Source: an uncultured Rhodospirillales bacterium (GTDB lineage: Bacteria > Pseudomonadota > Alphaproteobacteria > Azospirillales > Azospirillaceae). From it: 64,000 nt of DNA. The notes under the pieces are model-generated. The model was given only the letters and a program-made list of their open reading frames with translations, was not told the DNA's origin and did not search any database. A program made the translations under genes and the position numbers. This document shows positions 1-8,958 of this stretch, in pieces. The stretch covers positions 152,922 to 216,921 of the forward strand of contig CAIYNU010000006.1 in NCBI GenBank assembly GCA_903927615.1, written 5' to 3'. Each line of letters opens with the position of its first letter. Positions within the stretch are counted from its first letter, which is position 1.

Positions 1-539
1 CGCGAGAAGGTGCTGAGTAGAAAGAACAGCAGCGCGCCGCCGTAATCCCACCACCGGCCGTCCTGATGGTGACGCAGCACAAACAGCAGGGTGGCCAGGC
101 CGTAGGTCAGGGCGCCGATATTGTCGATACAGTTGATGTATCCGACGATGGTGAGCTGAATTCCGGAACTGAGAAACAAGGCCAGGGCGAGTCCCCGGGC
201 CAGCGGCGACGTGGTCAGGCGCAGCAGGACACGGTGCAACAGCAGCGCGATGACCAGCAGAAACAGGAAATTCCGAAGATGATGGATGAACGGGTCGAAG
301 GGCAGGGCCAGTTGGGTGCCCATGCTCCAGACCACCGCCGTCGGCCGGAAGAAGGGGCCGAAGGGCGTGAAGATCGCCTTCAGGATGTTCCCATCGGCGG
401 CCAGGTAGAGGGATCGGGTAATGAAATCTTCGCCGAAGAACTGGCCGCTGAACGCCGAATAGCTCACCGCCAGCAGCAGAAAGGCGCCGGTGCCGACGAA
501 GGTCAGGCTTTCCCGCCAGTGGTTGTCAATCTTGGTCAT
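1..539 (-). CDS. Polytopic membrane protein (GT-C/PMT-like), C-terminus cut by the window edge
   Basis: Not in the ORF track because it is open at the edge. Reverse complement from ATG at 539 reads MTKIDNHWRESLTFVGTGAFLLLAVSYSAFSGQFFGEDFITRSLYLAADGNILKAIFTPFGPFFRPTAVVWSMG... without stops to position 1. Confidence 0.7.
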   Translation of the reverse strand, partial: MTKIDNHWRESLTFVGTGAFLLLAVSYSAFSGQFFGEDFITRSLYLAADGNILKAIFTPFGPFFRPTAVVWSMGTQLALPFDPFIHHLRNFLFLLVIALLLHRVLLRLTTSPLARGLALALFLSSGIQLTIVGYINCIDNIGALTYGLATLLFVLRHHQDGRWWDYGGALLFFLLSTFS

Positions 540-611
540 CGGGCTAACCTTGCGCAATGGCTCCCGGCGTCCGGGACCATGATGGTCCGAGGACCGGCCT
601 GATGTTCTGGT

Positions 612-690
612 GTCCAGAGGCCCCGGGCCTTTGGTCGGTCCAGGGTGAAACCCTGGTGGGGGCGCGGGGGCAAAGCCCCCATGACCGCCG
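612..690. repeat. Intergenic composite palindrome (family A; ...GGGGGCAAAGCCCCC...)
   Basis: Several short inverted repeats (GGCCCCGGGCC, CCAGGGTGAAACCCTGG, GGGGGCAAAGCCCCC); similar arrangements recur in other gaps of this window. Confidence 0.6.
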
Positions 691-700
691 ATGGCTCATT

Positions 701-760
701 CTTAATGCTCGCTGGCTTAACGCTCGCTGGCTTAACGCTCGCCGGCTTAACGCTCGCCGG
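701..760. repeat. 15-bp tandem repeat, 4 copies (CTTAAYGCTCGCYGG)
   Basis: cttaatgctcgctgg / cttaacgctcgctgg / cttaacgctcgccgg / cttaacgctcgccgg read directly. Confidence 0.95.
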
Positions 761-781
761 CTTCCCCCGATCGGACGTCCG

Positions 782-1807
782 TCAAACCCGGGGCAGGTGG
801 CCGTGCTCGCGACACCAGGCAATGGCCTGAGCCAGTCCCTGGTCCAGGGTGACGACGGGGGCGTAACCCAATTCGCGCTCGGCCTTGGCGATGGAAACGC
901 CCACATGCCAATCGGCTTCTCCGACCAGATGCAGGGTTTGCCAGTAGAGGCCGCAGGCTGCCAGGGTCATGTCGCCGACATAGGCCAGTGGCGCCACCAG
1001 GCGGGGCAACGGCAGGAAGCGTGGCGGCACGCCCAGGGCCCGGGCCATGGCCTCGACCACCGACCGGGTGGTCTGCACCTCCCGGTCGGCGACATAATAG
1101 GTCTGGCCGGCGGCGGCGGGGTGGGTCAGGGCCAGCCGGCAGCATTGAATCAGGTTATCGATATGAACGACGCTGCGGGCGTAGTCGCCACTGCCGACCA
1201 AAGGCATTCTGCCGGCGATGATCCGGCGGTAGATTTCGATATGCCGGAGCGGAACCGGTGGACCATAAAACATGCAGGGCCGGAGATTGACCGTCTCCAT
1301 CCGGGCCGACAGGGCATTGACCGCCTGTTCGGCCTGTTGCTTGCTCCGGCCGTAATGGCTCATGGGCTTGGCCGGCTGGTCTTCGGTCAGCAGGTGATCC
1401 CGGGCGTGGGACCGGCCGCCGGCGGCGTTGCTGCTGATGTGGACGAAGCGGGTGACGCCGGCCGCCGCCGCCGCTTCCGCCAGAACCCGGGTTCCGGTGG
1501 TGTTGATGTCGTACCATTCGCGCGGCCGCCGGACATGCAGGATGGCGGCGCCGTGCAGAACGCTGTCCATCCCGGCGACCGCCCGCCCGAGCGCCTCGCC
1601 GTCACGCAGGTCGGCCCGCACGACCTCGATGTCGAGGCCATACTCCCGGCGCAAGGCGGCTTCATCGCAGGCCATGGCCGGCGCCACCAGACAGCGGACG
1701 CGCCCCAATCCTTCGGGGGGGTGATCGGCCAGCGACCGCAGCACCGCCGCGCTCAACCATCCCGGAACACCCGTGATCAGGCTATTGCCAAGACGCCGTA
1801 AAGTCAT
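782..1807 (-). CDS. NAD-dependent epimerase/dehydratase (extended SDR, 3-beta-HSD-like)
   Basis: ORF MTLRRLGNSLITGVPGWLSAAVLRSL... with SDR-like nucleotide-binding N-terminus and YGRSKQQAE (YxxxK). Start placed at ATG 1807 rather than the TTG at 1816. Confidence 0.85.
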   Translation of the reverse strand: MTLRRLGNSLITGVPGWLSAAVLRSLADHPPEGLGRVRCLVAPAMACDEAALRREYGLDIEVVRADLRDGEALGRAVAGMDSVLHGAAILHVRRPREWYDINTTGTRVLAEAAAAAGVTRFVHISSNAAGGRSHARDHLLTEDQPAKPMSHYGRSKQQAEQAVNALSARMETVNLRPCMFYGPPVPLRHIEIYRRIIAGRMPLVGSGDYARSVVHIDNLIQCCRLALTHPAAAGQTYYVADREVQTTRSVVEAMARALGVPPRFLPLPRLVAPLAYVGDMTLAACGLYWQTLHLVGEADWHVGVSIAKAERELGYAPVVTLDQGLAQAIAWCREHGHLPRV

Positions 1808-1874
1808 GGGTTCCAAGGGCCTCCGGCCTTTGGCGGAGGCCGGGGAGCATGCCCCGGACCGCCACCGGCGATGA

Positions 1875-2681
1875 TTATGGGGTGGGGGTCCCCCAAGGTT
1901 GCTGTCCGTCGCTCAAGGGCCGGGCGTAGACGCCGACCAGATCCCGCCCCCGGATTTTGAACATGTCGAGGGTATCGAAAATCACCGAGCGCATGACGCT
2001 GACCTTGGAGCCGTCCTTGTTGTTCCAATGGACCGGCTGATAGCGGCACGGCACCGAGAACTTATGAAACAGGAAGAACAACTCGACGTCGATCATCCCG
2101 CCATTGACGCGGCAATAGGGGAAAATGCGACGAACGGCGGTGGCCGTGAACAGCTTGAACCCGCATTGGCTGTCGATCACGGGCTTTTGAAAGACCACCA
2201 GATGGGCCAGCAATTGGGCGCACAAGCCGACAATGCGGCGCCACTTCTGTTCATTTTCCTGATAGGTCCGCACGCCGACCGTGACGCCGCCTTCGGGAAG
2301 TTGGGCGAGCATGGGCTCGACTTCCTGAATCGGCGTGGCATGGTCGGCATCCATGAACAGCACCCGGTCGTAACGGGCGGCCAGACAGCCGCGCCGCACC
2401 GCCGCCCCTTTGCCCAGCCGGCCGGGTTGGGTCAGGACGCGGATCACGTTGCGCCCGCCGTCCTTCGCCAGGGCCGCCGTCGCGGTGCCGTCGGGACTGT
2501 CGTCGTCGACCACCAGGATTTCATAGGCGGCGAACCGCTGATCCAGATACCCCATGATCTCTTGCAAGGTCAGCGGCAGGCGCCGCGCTTCCTTGTAGGT
2601 CGGGATCACGATGGAGAGCGGCGGCAGCGTCTCCTGCCCGGATGGGTGAGCGTCCGTTGGGTGAGCGTCCGTCATGGCCAC
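1875..2681 (-). CDS. Family 2 glycosyltransferase, dolichyl/polyprenyl-phosphate glycosyltransferase type (ALG5/DPM1-like)
   Basis: LSIVIPTYKEARRLPLTLQEI...ILVVDDDSPDGT...LFMDADHATPIQE motifs of GT2. Confidence 0.88.
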   Translation of the reverse strand: MAMTDAHPTDAHPSGQETLPPLSIVIPTYKEARRLPLTLQEIMGYLDQRFAAYEILVVDDDSPDGTATAALAKDGGRNVIRVLTQPGRLGKGAAVRRGCLAARYDRVLFMDADHATPIQEVEPMLAQLPEGGVTVGVRTYQENEQKWRRIVGLCAQLLAHLVVFQKPVIDSQCGFKLFTATAVRRIFPYCRVNGGMIDVELFFLFHKFSVPCRYQPVHWNNKDGSKVSVMRSVIFDTLDMFKIRGRDLVGVYARPLSDGQQPWGTPTP

Positions 2682-2687
2682 GGCCCA

Positions 2688-3329
2688 TCAATCCTTCACG
2701 AGCTTGAGGTAATAAAGGAAGAACCGCTGCTTGAGGCTGGCCACCCGCAAGGGACCATGATGGAGTTCCCGCGCCACCGCCGGCCATTCCCGCAAATAGG
2801 GGGCCTTGTAGCTCCACTCCTCGTCGACGATGGCGGCAAAGTTCCGCAAGCTGCCGGTGGGCGGATAGAGACCGGCGCGGAACATCCGGAACAGCAGCCA
2901 GATTTGCGGGCTGCCCGGAAAGTCGATGATATAAAAGCGTCCGCCCGGCTTCAGCACCCGGTGAACCTCGGCCACGAAGGCGCGCACGCCCAGGGCGCCG
3001 CCCAGATGGTGCAGGGAATGGAGGTTGGTGACGATATCGAAGCTGTGATCCGGGAACGGCATCGCGTGGACGTCGCCCTGGTGGATCACCGCCGGGCCAT
3101 CCTTGGCCCAGTCCGGATGCGGCGTCGCGTCGAGCCCGGTCAGGGCGGTGAAGCCCCAGTCGTGCATCACCGACAGGGCGATGCCCTGGCCGCAGCAGGT
3201 GTCGAGCACCGCCGCCGCGCGATCTTCGTCCTTCAGCCCCAACCGTTCCATTTTGGCCGGATACTTGGCTTTGCGCTGGGAGTTGTAAGGCTCTTGGTAA
3301 TGGGCCGATTGCCAGGAAACGCTTTCCAC
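2688..3329 (-). CDS. Class I SAM-dependent methyltransferase
   Basis: VLDTCCGQGIALSVM (motif I), FDIVTNLHSLHHLGG, RVLKPGGRFYIIDF. Confidence 0.85.
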   Translation of the reverse strand: MESVSWQSAHYQEPYNSQRKAKYPAKMERLGLKDEDRAAAVLDTCCGQGIALSVMHDWGFTALTGLDATPHPDWAKDGPAVIHQGDVHAMPFPDHSFDIVTNLHSLHHLGGALGVRAFVAEVHRVLKPGGRFYIIDFPGSPQIWLLFRMFRAGLYPPTGSLRNFAAIVDEEWSYKAPYLREWPAVARELHHGPLRVASLKQRFFLYYLKLVKD

Positions 3330-3649
3330 GTGTCACTCCCTCTCCGCTGTCGGCCCCATCCGCTGTCGGCGCGCGAAACCGCCCTCCCATGATCGGACGG
3401 AAGGCACGGATAAAAGCAGATCAGAGCCCCAGAACCGGCGCCAAGTCCACCGGCACCCGGTCCTGCCCATCGCACAGGCGAGCCGGGGCTGTCAATGGGG
3501 ATCCTCCGTCCGGTCCGGCCGCCGGTCCGGGATCAGCGGACGATAAAATCCCGGTGAGTCAGGGTCTTTTGACGATTTCGACCGGCCACCGCCAGCCGCT
3601 GTTCAGGGAAGCTGCCCTGGCCCGAGGTCTTCCGCAGCGTCGGATCGGC

Positions 3650-4783
3650 TCAACGTTCACGGGCACGGAAAATCAAATCCCGCTGAATCAGGAAGTTGGC
3701 AAGGTACATGATCGTTTCGACCAGGATTTTCGCCAGGGGAACCGAGATGTTAAAGTGCTCTGTCGTGAACATGATCATCCCATAGGAGAAAAACCCCAGG
3801 ATGATCACGGTCATGACATATTTCGGCAACGCATGCCGATGATCCTCGTCGGAAAAGAATACAAAATTCTTAATCATCAGGTAATTGATTACGCTGGCCG
3901 TGCCGCGCGAAACCACCTGGCCGGGAAAAACGGACCAACCAGTGCTTATTAAAGCAATAAATATCCCGTTATCGATCGCGGCAGTAATCAGAGATGACAT
4001 CGAAAAACGCAAAAGTGTAAAATATATTTTTGCCGAGTCAAGTATGGGATTGAAGTGCGAGCTTTTATTACCATCAAGATAAATGGTCGCGATCGGCTCT
4101 TCGACAATCTGGAGGCCGACATGCCGGCATAACAGCAGCATATCCAGTTCGAATTCGTAGCGTTGGGTGGGAATCAGCAGCAACTTGAATGCCAGCGCGC
4201 GGGGAATGCCGCGCAGGCCCGATTGCGTGTCGGTCAGCGGCACGCCGACCAACACCCGGAACAGGGTGCGCGTCAGAGCATTGCCGAACCGGCTGCGCAA
4301 GGGCACAGTGCCGTCGAAGCTTCGGGCGCCGATCACCAGTTTGCCGGCATCCGCCTGGAGTCGGGCCCCGACCTTCAGCGCGTCCTCGACACGGTGCTGG
4401 CCGTCGGCATCGATCGTCACCACGCCGGATCCGGCCGGCCAGTGGACGCAGTAATGATTGAGCCCGCTTTTGATGGCGGCGCCCTTGCCCAGATTGACCG
4501 CGTGATGCAGCACGGTCACGCCGTCCAGGGCCGCCAGGGCGGCAAAAATCCCGGCATAGGCCGCGCCGCCGCCATCATCGACGACGATCACATGGGGAAA
4601 CCCCCCCTCACGGAGCCGCCGGGCGAAGTCCACCAGGGCGGCGGCCGGTTGATAGGCGGGGATCAGCGCAACAACCTGGAGCTTATCGTCTGAGCATACG
4701 GTCACGGATATCGATCCAGAGCTGGTTGGGAATGGTTTCGCCACGGCTTTTTCTGCTGGTCCAACGTCCGGTCCGTCCAACAC
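3650..4783 (-). CDS. GT2 glycosyltransferase fused to a C-terminal GtrA-like membrane domain
   Basis: N-terminal VVALIPAYQPAAALVDFARR...VVTIDADGQHRVED (GT2); C-terminal four-helix region LLRFSMSSLITAAIDNGIFIAL...RGTASVINYLMIKNFVF typical of GtrA. Exact start uncertain. Confidence 0.82.
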   Translation of the reverse strand: MLDGPDVGPAEKAVAKPFPTSSGSISVTVCSDDKLQVVALIPAYQPAAALVDFARRLREGGFPHVIVVDDGGGAAYAGIFAALAALDGVTVLHHAVNLGKGAAIKSGLNHYCVHWPAGSGVVTIDADGQHRVEDALKVGARLQADAGKLVIGARSFDGTVPLRSRFGNALTRTLFRVLVGVPLTDTQSGLRGIPRALAFKLLLIPTQRYEFELDMLLLCRHVGLQIVEEPIATIYLDGNKSSHFNPILDSAKIYFTLLRFSMSSLITAAIDNGIFIALISTGWSVFPGQVVSRGTASVINYLMIKNFVFFSDEDHRHALPKYVMTVIILGFFSYGMIMFTTEHFNISVPLAKILVETIMYLANFLIQRDLIFRARER

Positions 4784-4916
4784 CGTTGGCCGGCTGTTAT
4801 GGCCGGTTTTTATCGGGGAGCAGAGCCGCCTTCGGAATCATACCAATGGCGATGCGATCATCATAGGTCGATTGACCGTTGGGGACCGTGATTGTGGTCG
4901 TCGGCGGTTTCGGGAT

Positions 4917-4964
4917 CCCGGTTTCTGGCCCGGTTTCTGGCCCGGTTTCTGGCCCGGTTTCTGG
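4917..4964. repeat. 12-bp tandem repeat, 4 copies (CCCGGTTTCTGG)
   Basis: Perfect 4x cccggtttctgg, just upstream of the 5048 CDS. Confidence 0.95.
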
Positions 4965-5047
4965 CAAGGATCCCTGGCCAAAGGCCCCCTCTTTTCGAGT
5001 ACCGTCGGGCCAAGACAATGTTCCACCCGGCCCCGTCAGGACGACCC

Positions 5048-7330
5048 ATGTCACGTTTCCGTCTGCCCGCCCTTGCCGCCCTGTTGTTTCGGTCTCTGCG
5101 GGCCGGGGTGACGGTGCTCGTCGTTGGCCTGCTGGGGGTGGCTGCCGCCTCCTGGGCCGGCCTGCTGGTCGTGGAACAAGGGATTGATCCGACACAGGTC
5201 GGGCCGGGACCGGTCCAGTGGATCGACTATCATGTGGATACGCCGTGGCGGACTTCCGGCCTGTTTGTCACCGAGTGCGACGACAATTCGGGGGAATCCC
5301 GAGGGACTCTGCGCTCCGAACTGGTGCTCTATGAGGATGGCCGGCGTCTGGGGCCGGACCACAGTTTTGATGATGCGATTCGCGATGCCGGCCGGGGCGC
5401 TTATTCATATCGCTGTCTGGACAGCGGCGCCAGCCGTGGCCTGGCCTTTTCGGCCTCCGACAACAGCGATCCGCGCGGCAACGGCCGGCATTACCGGGTG
5501 TCCTATCCGATCAAGATGGCGCCGACGCTGGTGATCGGTACCTTGGCCCTGTTTGTGATCCTGGTTCAGCGCCAGATCCTGAGCTGGGTTTACGAGCGGG
5601 ACTGTCGCCGCCCGCTCTCGCCGTCACCGGCCTTGTCCCGGTGGGAAGTGATCGTCATGGCCCTGGTGGGGCTATCGTTGACGATTCTGTGGACTTTAGG
5701 GCACGGCCAGAGCATCAATTGGGATCAGAAGAATTATCATATATACGTCGCTTACTCCTGGCTTCATGATAGGACTCATGTGGATATCGGCCCGGCTCAG
5801 GGGCAGGGCTGGATGAATCCGTTGCCCTATCTGCCCTATTACTTTGCCATTGAATACTTGCGGCCGATTTGGGCGGGAATCGTGATCGGTATTTTCCCGG
5901 CCATTAATTTCGTCCTGGTCTATGCCATCGGCTGGATGATGTTCAGCCACTATTCGAGACTTCAGCGGCATACCCTGGTGTTCCTGGCGGCGCTGGTCGG
6001 CGTGACCGGGCCGATCTTTTTGTCGGAAGTGAGCACCACCTATATCGACAACACCGCCTGCATTCCGCTGCTGGCCGCGTTGGGCCTGGCCATCCGGTCC
6101 TTGAGCTGCGAGGAGTCCGACCGGCGGTTGCCGTGGCTGATCTTTGGCATGGGGCTGTTTCTGGGACTGGCGCTGGGTTTCAAGCTGACCCACGGGCCGT
6201 TTGCCGTGGGCCTGGCGGCGGCGTTTCTGGTGTGCGGCGGCTTGCGCCGGGTGCTGGTCAGGGTCGTGCCACTCGGACTGCTGGGAGCGGGGGTCGGATT
6301 CGGACTCGGCGGCGGTTATCCGGCGTTTCTGTTGTGGGAACAGTATGGCAATCCGCTCCTGCCCATGTTCAACACGATCTTCCGTGCGCCGCTGTTTCCG
6401 CCCATCGTCTTCATTCCGTATGCGGTGATTCCCCACTCGTTCGCCGAGGCGCTCGCCTATCCCGTCAGTTGGTTTCAGGGCGGCATGGTGACCCCGGACC
6501 GGCCCTTCTGTCTTCGGCCGTTCGGCTACCAGATGGCTTGCCTGAGCCGGTACACCGCGGAGTCACCGTTCTACGATTGCCGGTTTCTGTTGATTCATGT
6601 CCTGATCATCCTGACCGCCCTGATCACGGCAATCCGGGCGGTGGTGATGCGCGCGCACTTTGCGGCTTTTTATCGGGCTGCGCTGGTGCGCTCGGAAATT
6701 CGGTCGTGGCTGTTCCTGACCGTGTTTTGCGTCGTGTCCTATGGGATGTGGCTTTTGGAATTCGGCCTGTCGCGCTATCTGGTGGCGCTCGAACTGGTCA
6801 GTGGTGTGCTTTTGATGGTTGGGTTGTCGGTGGTCTTCCGGCGTTACCGCCACCGCGTCCTGGCCATGACCGCCTGCACGGTGTTCTCGGTCGCCTGGAC
6901 CCAGCCCATGGACTGGTCCCGGGTTCCTTATGGCCAGACGTGGTTCGATCTGTCGATTCCGGCGCCCCTGACCGCGCCGAACACCCTGTTCGTGATGGTC
7001 AGCGAGATGGCCTTCAGTTACATTATTCCGTCGTTTCCCGAAGACGCCCGTTTCATCCGGCTGAGCAGCACCACGCTGTTTCTGGAGCCGGACGCCTATC
7101 TTGGCCAGGTCGCGTTTCAGGAGATTGCGGCCCATCGCGGGCCGGTGTGGATGCTCACGGCCATGCCCCTCAATGCCAGGGACAGAACCCAACTGGCCCG
7201 CTTCCATGTCGATGTCGATTTTGACCGTTGCCTTCAGTTTTCATCCAATTCCGACCGGTTCACGGCCTGTCCGGCGACGACCCATCGCCGTAGTGAGGGC
7301 GTTGCTCCACAGGCGTCAGGATCGCGGTGA
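5048..7330 (+). CDS. Polytopic membrane protein, GT-C glycosyltransferase-like
   Basis: Long ORF; start moved to ATG 5048 (MSRFRLPALAALLFRSLRAG...) since the upstream part of the ORF is tandem repeat. Many predicted TM helices. Confidence 0.75.
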   Translation: MSRFRLPALAALLFRSLRAGVTVLVVGLLGVAAASWAGLLVVEQGIDPTQVGPGPVQWIDYHVDTPWRTSGLFVTECDDNSGESRGTLRSELVLYEDGRRLGPDHSFDDAIRDAGRGAYSYRCLDSGASRGLAFSASDNSDPRGNGRHYRVSYPIKMAPTLVIGTLALFVILVQRQILSWVYERDCRRPLSPSPALSRWEVIVMALVGLSLTILWTLGHGQSINWDQKNYHIYVAYSWLHDRTHVDIGPAQGQGWMNPLPYLPYYFAIEYLRPIWAGIVIGIFPAINFVLVYAIGWMMFSHYSRLQRHTLVFLAALVGVTGPIFLSEVSTTYIDNTACIPLLAALGLAIRSLSCEESDRRLPWLIFGMGLFLGLALGFKLTHGPFAVGLAAAFLVCGGLRRVLVRVVPLGLLGAGVGFGLGGGYPAFLLWEQYGNPLLPMFNTIFRAPLFPPIVFIPYAVIPHSFAEALAYPVSWFQGGMVTPDRPFCLRPFGYQMACLSRYTAESPFYDCRFLLIHVLIILTALITAIRAVVMRAHFAAFYRAALVRSEIRSWLFLTVFCVVSYGMWLLEFGLSRYLVALELVSGVLLMVGLSVVFRRYRHRVLAMTACTVFSVAWTQPMDWSRVPYGQTWFDLSIPAPLTAPNTLFVMVSEMAFSYIIPSFPEDARFIRLSSTTLFLEPDAYLGQVAFQEIAAHRGPVWMLTAMPLNARDRTQLARFHVDVDFDRCLQFSSNSDRFTACPATTHRRSEGVAPQASGSR

Positions 7331-7360
7331 AGACACACTCAGTGTGAGGCGGCCTTGCCT

Positions 7361-7953
7361 TCATACCAATCGGTACCAGTCCCAGGCCATGTCGTTGAAC
7401 GCGAACACGCCTGCTTTGGCGATGGCGAGACCGACGCCGACGGTGAGAACGATCGCAAGCGTGATCGTGGTCCGATAGGTGACGAATTTCAGCGATGTGC
7501 GCTTCGTGCTTTCGGCTAGTGTCTCGTGTCAGCAAAATTGCCAGGTTAACGGTTTCCAAAGGCCGTCGGCCTTTGGTGGGGTCGTAGGGGCAAAGCCCCT
7601 ACAAAATGCCTTCGGCGACCAGGGCGTTGCCCTGGACTCACCAAAGGCCGACGGCCTTTGGAAACCATGACTTTTACCGTGCAATTTAGCTGACGTGGTC
7701 CACTAGGTCAAACTCGCCGTCGGCATTGGCCGGTTTGGGGGCATAGAGCTTGTCCCACAGATATTCATTGGCGGTGTAAAGGACGATCCCCATGCCGGTA
7801 AAGCTGGCGGTGAGAGTTATCGCCTGTCGCCAACTTCCGGTCGCCGGTTTCAGGAACAACATGTTGGTGATGATGGTCCCGATCTTGCAGGTAACGCCTT
7901 TCAGGATCGAGTCCCGGAGCGATGCCGCCCCAAGCCTTGCGGTTTATCGTCAT
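7361..7953 (-). pseudogene. DUF2061-like two-unit membrane protein gene, interrupted by a palindromic insertion and a probable G-run frameshift
   Basis: Removing 7519-7705 (insertion plus one TA) and one G from the GGGG run near 7930 yields a continuous 134-aa product: MTINRKAWAASLRDSILKGVTCKIGTIITNMLFLKPATGSWRQAITLTASFTGMGIVLYTANEYLWDKLYAPKPANADGEFDLAESTKRTSLKFVTYRTTITLAIVLTVGVGLAIAKAGVFAFNDMAWDWYRLV. Confidence 0.8.
7519..7703. mobile_element. 185-bp MITE-like element flanked by TA/TA (IS630/Tc1-mariner-type target duplication)
   Basis: TA at 7517-7518 and 7704-7705; outer imperfect TIR GTG(N6)GTCAGCWAAATTGC at both ends; inner perfect 28-bp inverted repeat GGTTTCCAAAGGCCGTCGGCCTTTGGTG at 7551-7578 and 7639-7666; central GTAGGGGCAAAGCCCCTAC. 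No transposase ORF. Confidence 0.8.
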
Positions 7954-8579
7954 TTTCCCACCATCGCCACTGCGGTTGGCTCGGGTTTTCCGCTAGACGT
8001 GAGACGGTTCCAGATCATGTCGTTTGCCACGTAGGCAACGGTTCGCGTCGTCGAGATGGCCACGGTCATCAGGGCCGATGCCCCGAGTTCGTTGCCAAAC
8101 AACAGGGCCAGCGTGAAGGTGCGGGTCATGCTGATGAGGCGATAGAGGATGGCTTTGTTGGGGTCGACGGGACGCACGCCGTCCGGCCCGGGCGGTTCCT
8201 CGCAGCATCGCTCCCAGGTGTATTCGAAGGCGTAGGTCAGCAGGGGCGAGGTGATCGTGTTGACGATCCCGAACAATCCTCCCGTGTCTTCGGCCTTTTC
8301 CGCTATCCCCATGTACCAGATTTGGTCCGTCGTGAGGACCGTGGCGGTATAGGTTATGGTTTTGTAGAGGGCCAGTATCGACGGCTCTGTGCCAACGAAA
8401 GGCCCCGGACTGACAGGCGCGTTGCTCTCGGCGAGGTCCCCTTGATGCTCGATCGGCCCGGCGAAGCCTTTTGAGGAGGGAAGGGCAGACAAGCACAAAA
8501 ACGCAGCAACGATTCGGACGGCGAGACGCCGCCGCCAGCATAGTCGATCCAGCATCGGAATAATCAGGCTTAAGGTCAA
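7950..8579 (-). CDS. DUF2061-like membrane protein (two units) with signal-like N-terminus
   Basis: Two related segments (YKTITYTATVLTTDQIWYM...AFEYTWERC and ISMTRTFTLALLFGNELGASALMTVAISTTRTVAYVANDMIWNRL) resembling the DUF2061 pattern. The stop overlaps the next ATG (ATGA). Confidence 0.6.
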   Translation of the reverse strand: MTLSLIIPMLDRLCWRRRLAVRIVAAFLCLSALPSSKGFAGPIEHQGDLAESNAPVSPGPFVGTEPSILALYKTITYTATVLTTDQIWYMGIAEKAEDTGGLFGIVNTITSPLLTYAFEYTWERCCEEPPGPDGVRPVDPNKAILYRLISMTRTFTLALLFGNELGASALMTVAISTTRTVAYVANDMIWNRLTSSGKPEPTAVAMVGK

Positions 8580-8836
8580 ATATCAGGGAACTGATTTTGT
8601 CCTAATAGCCCTACCTCTTGTAGCTAATTGCCGTCACAACCGTGACGACATTGCAAATCGTGGATATCACCTGCGAAGTAACTTGGCATCCCCTCATTCC
8701 CGGACAGAGTCATGCGCTCAGCACATGCGTTATCGACGACAACGTGTCTTTTCTGCACATCATCGATCAATCGCCGCCACCAGGACTTCCCTGCACCCGC
8801 CAGGAGGCTGGCCTCCTGGACCACATGACGAGAAGG

Positions 8837-8932
8837 GTTCAAAGGGCCGACCGGCCCTGTGCGGGTGTGTGGGCAGAGCCCACAATGGGGCGTTGCCCCC
8901 GGACCCCACCAGGGGTGACTCCTTGGGATCCG
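8837..8932. repeat. Intergenic composite palindrome (family A)
   Basis: GGGTTCAAAGGGCCGACCGGCCC...GGGCAGAGCCC...GGGGCGTTGCCCC...CCCCACCAGGGG. Confidence 0.55.
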
Positions 8933-8958
8933 TAACGTGTTGCGGTCACGCCCGCCCG

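Noticed and set aside
4797-5195. 132-aa minus ORF with PETGPETGPETG repeats (LPxTG-like look)
   Set aside because: Arises from translating the 12-bp tandem repeat antisense; no signal peptide or anchor architecture.
8624-8842. 72-aa minus ORF between the DUF2061-like gene and family A repeat
   Set aside because: No recognisable domain or ribosome-binding context; could be chance. Not listed as CDS.
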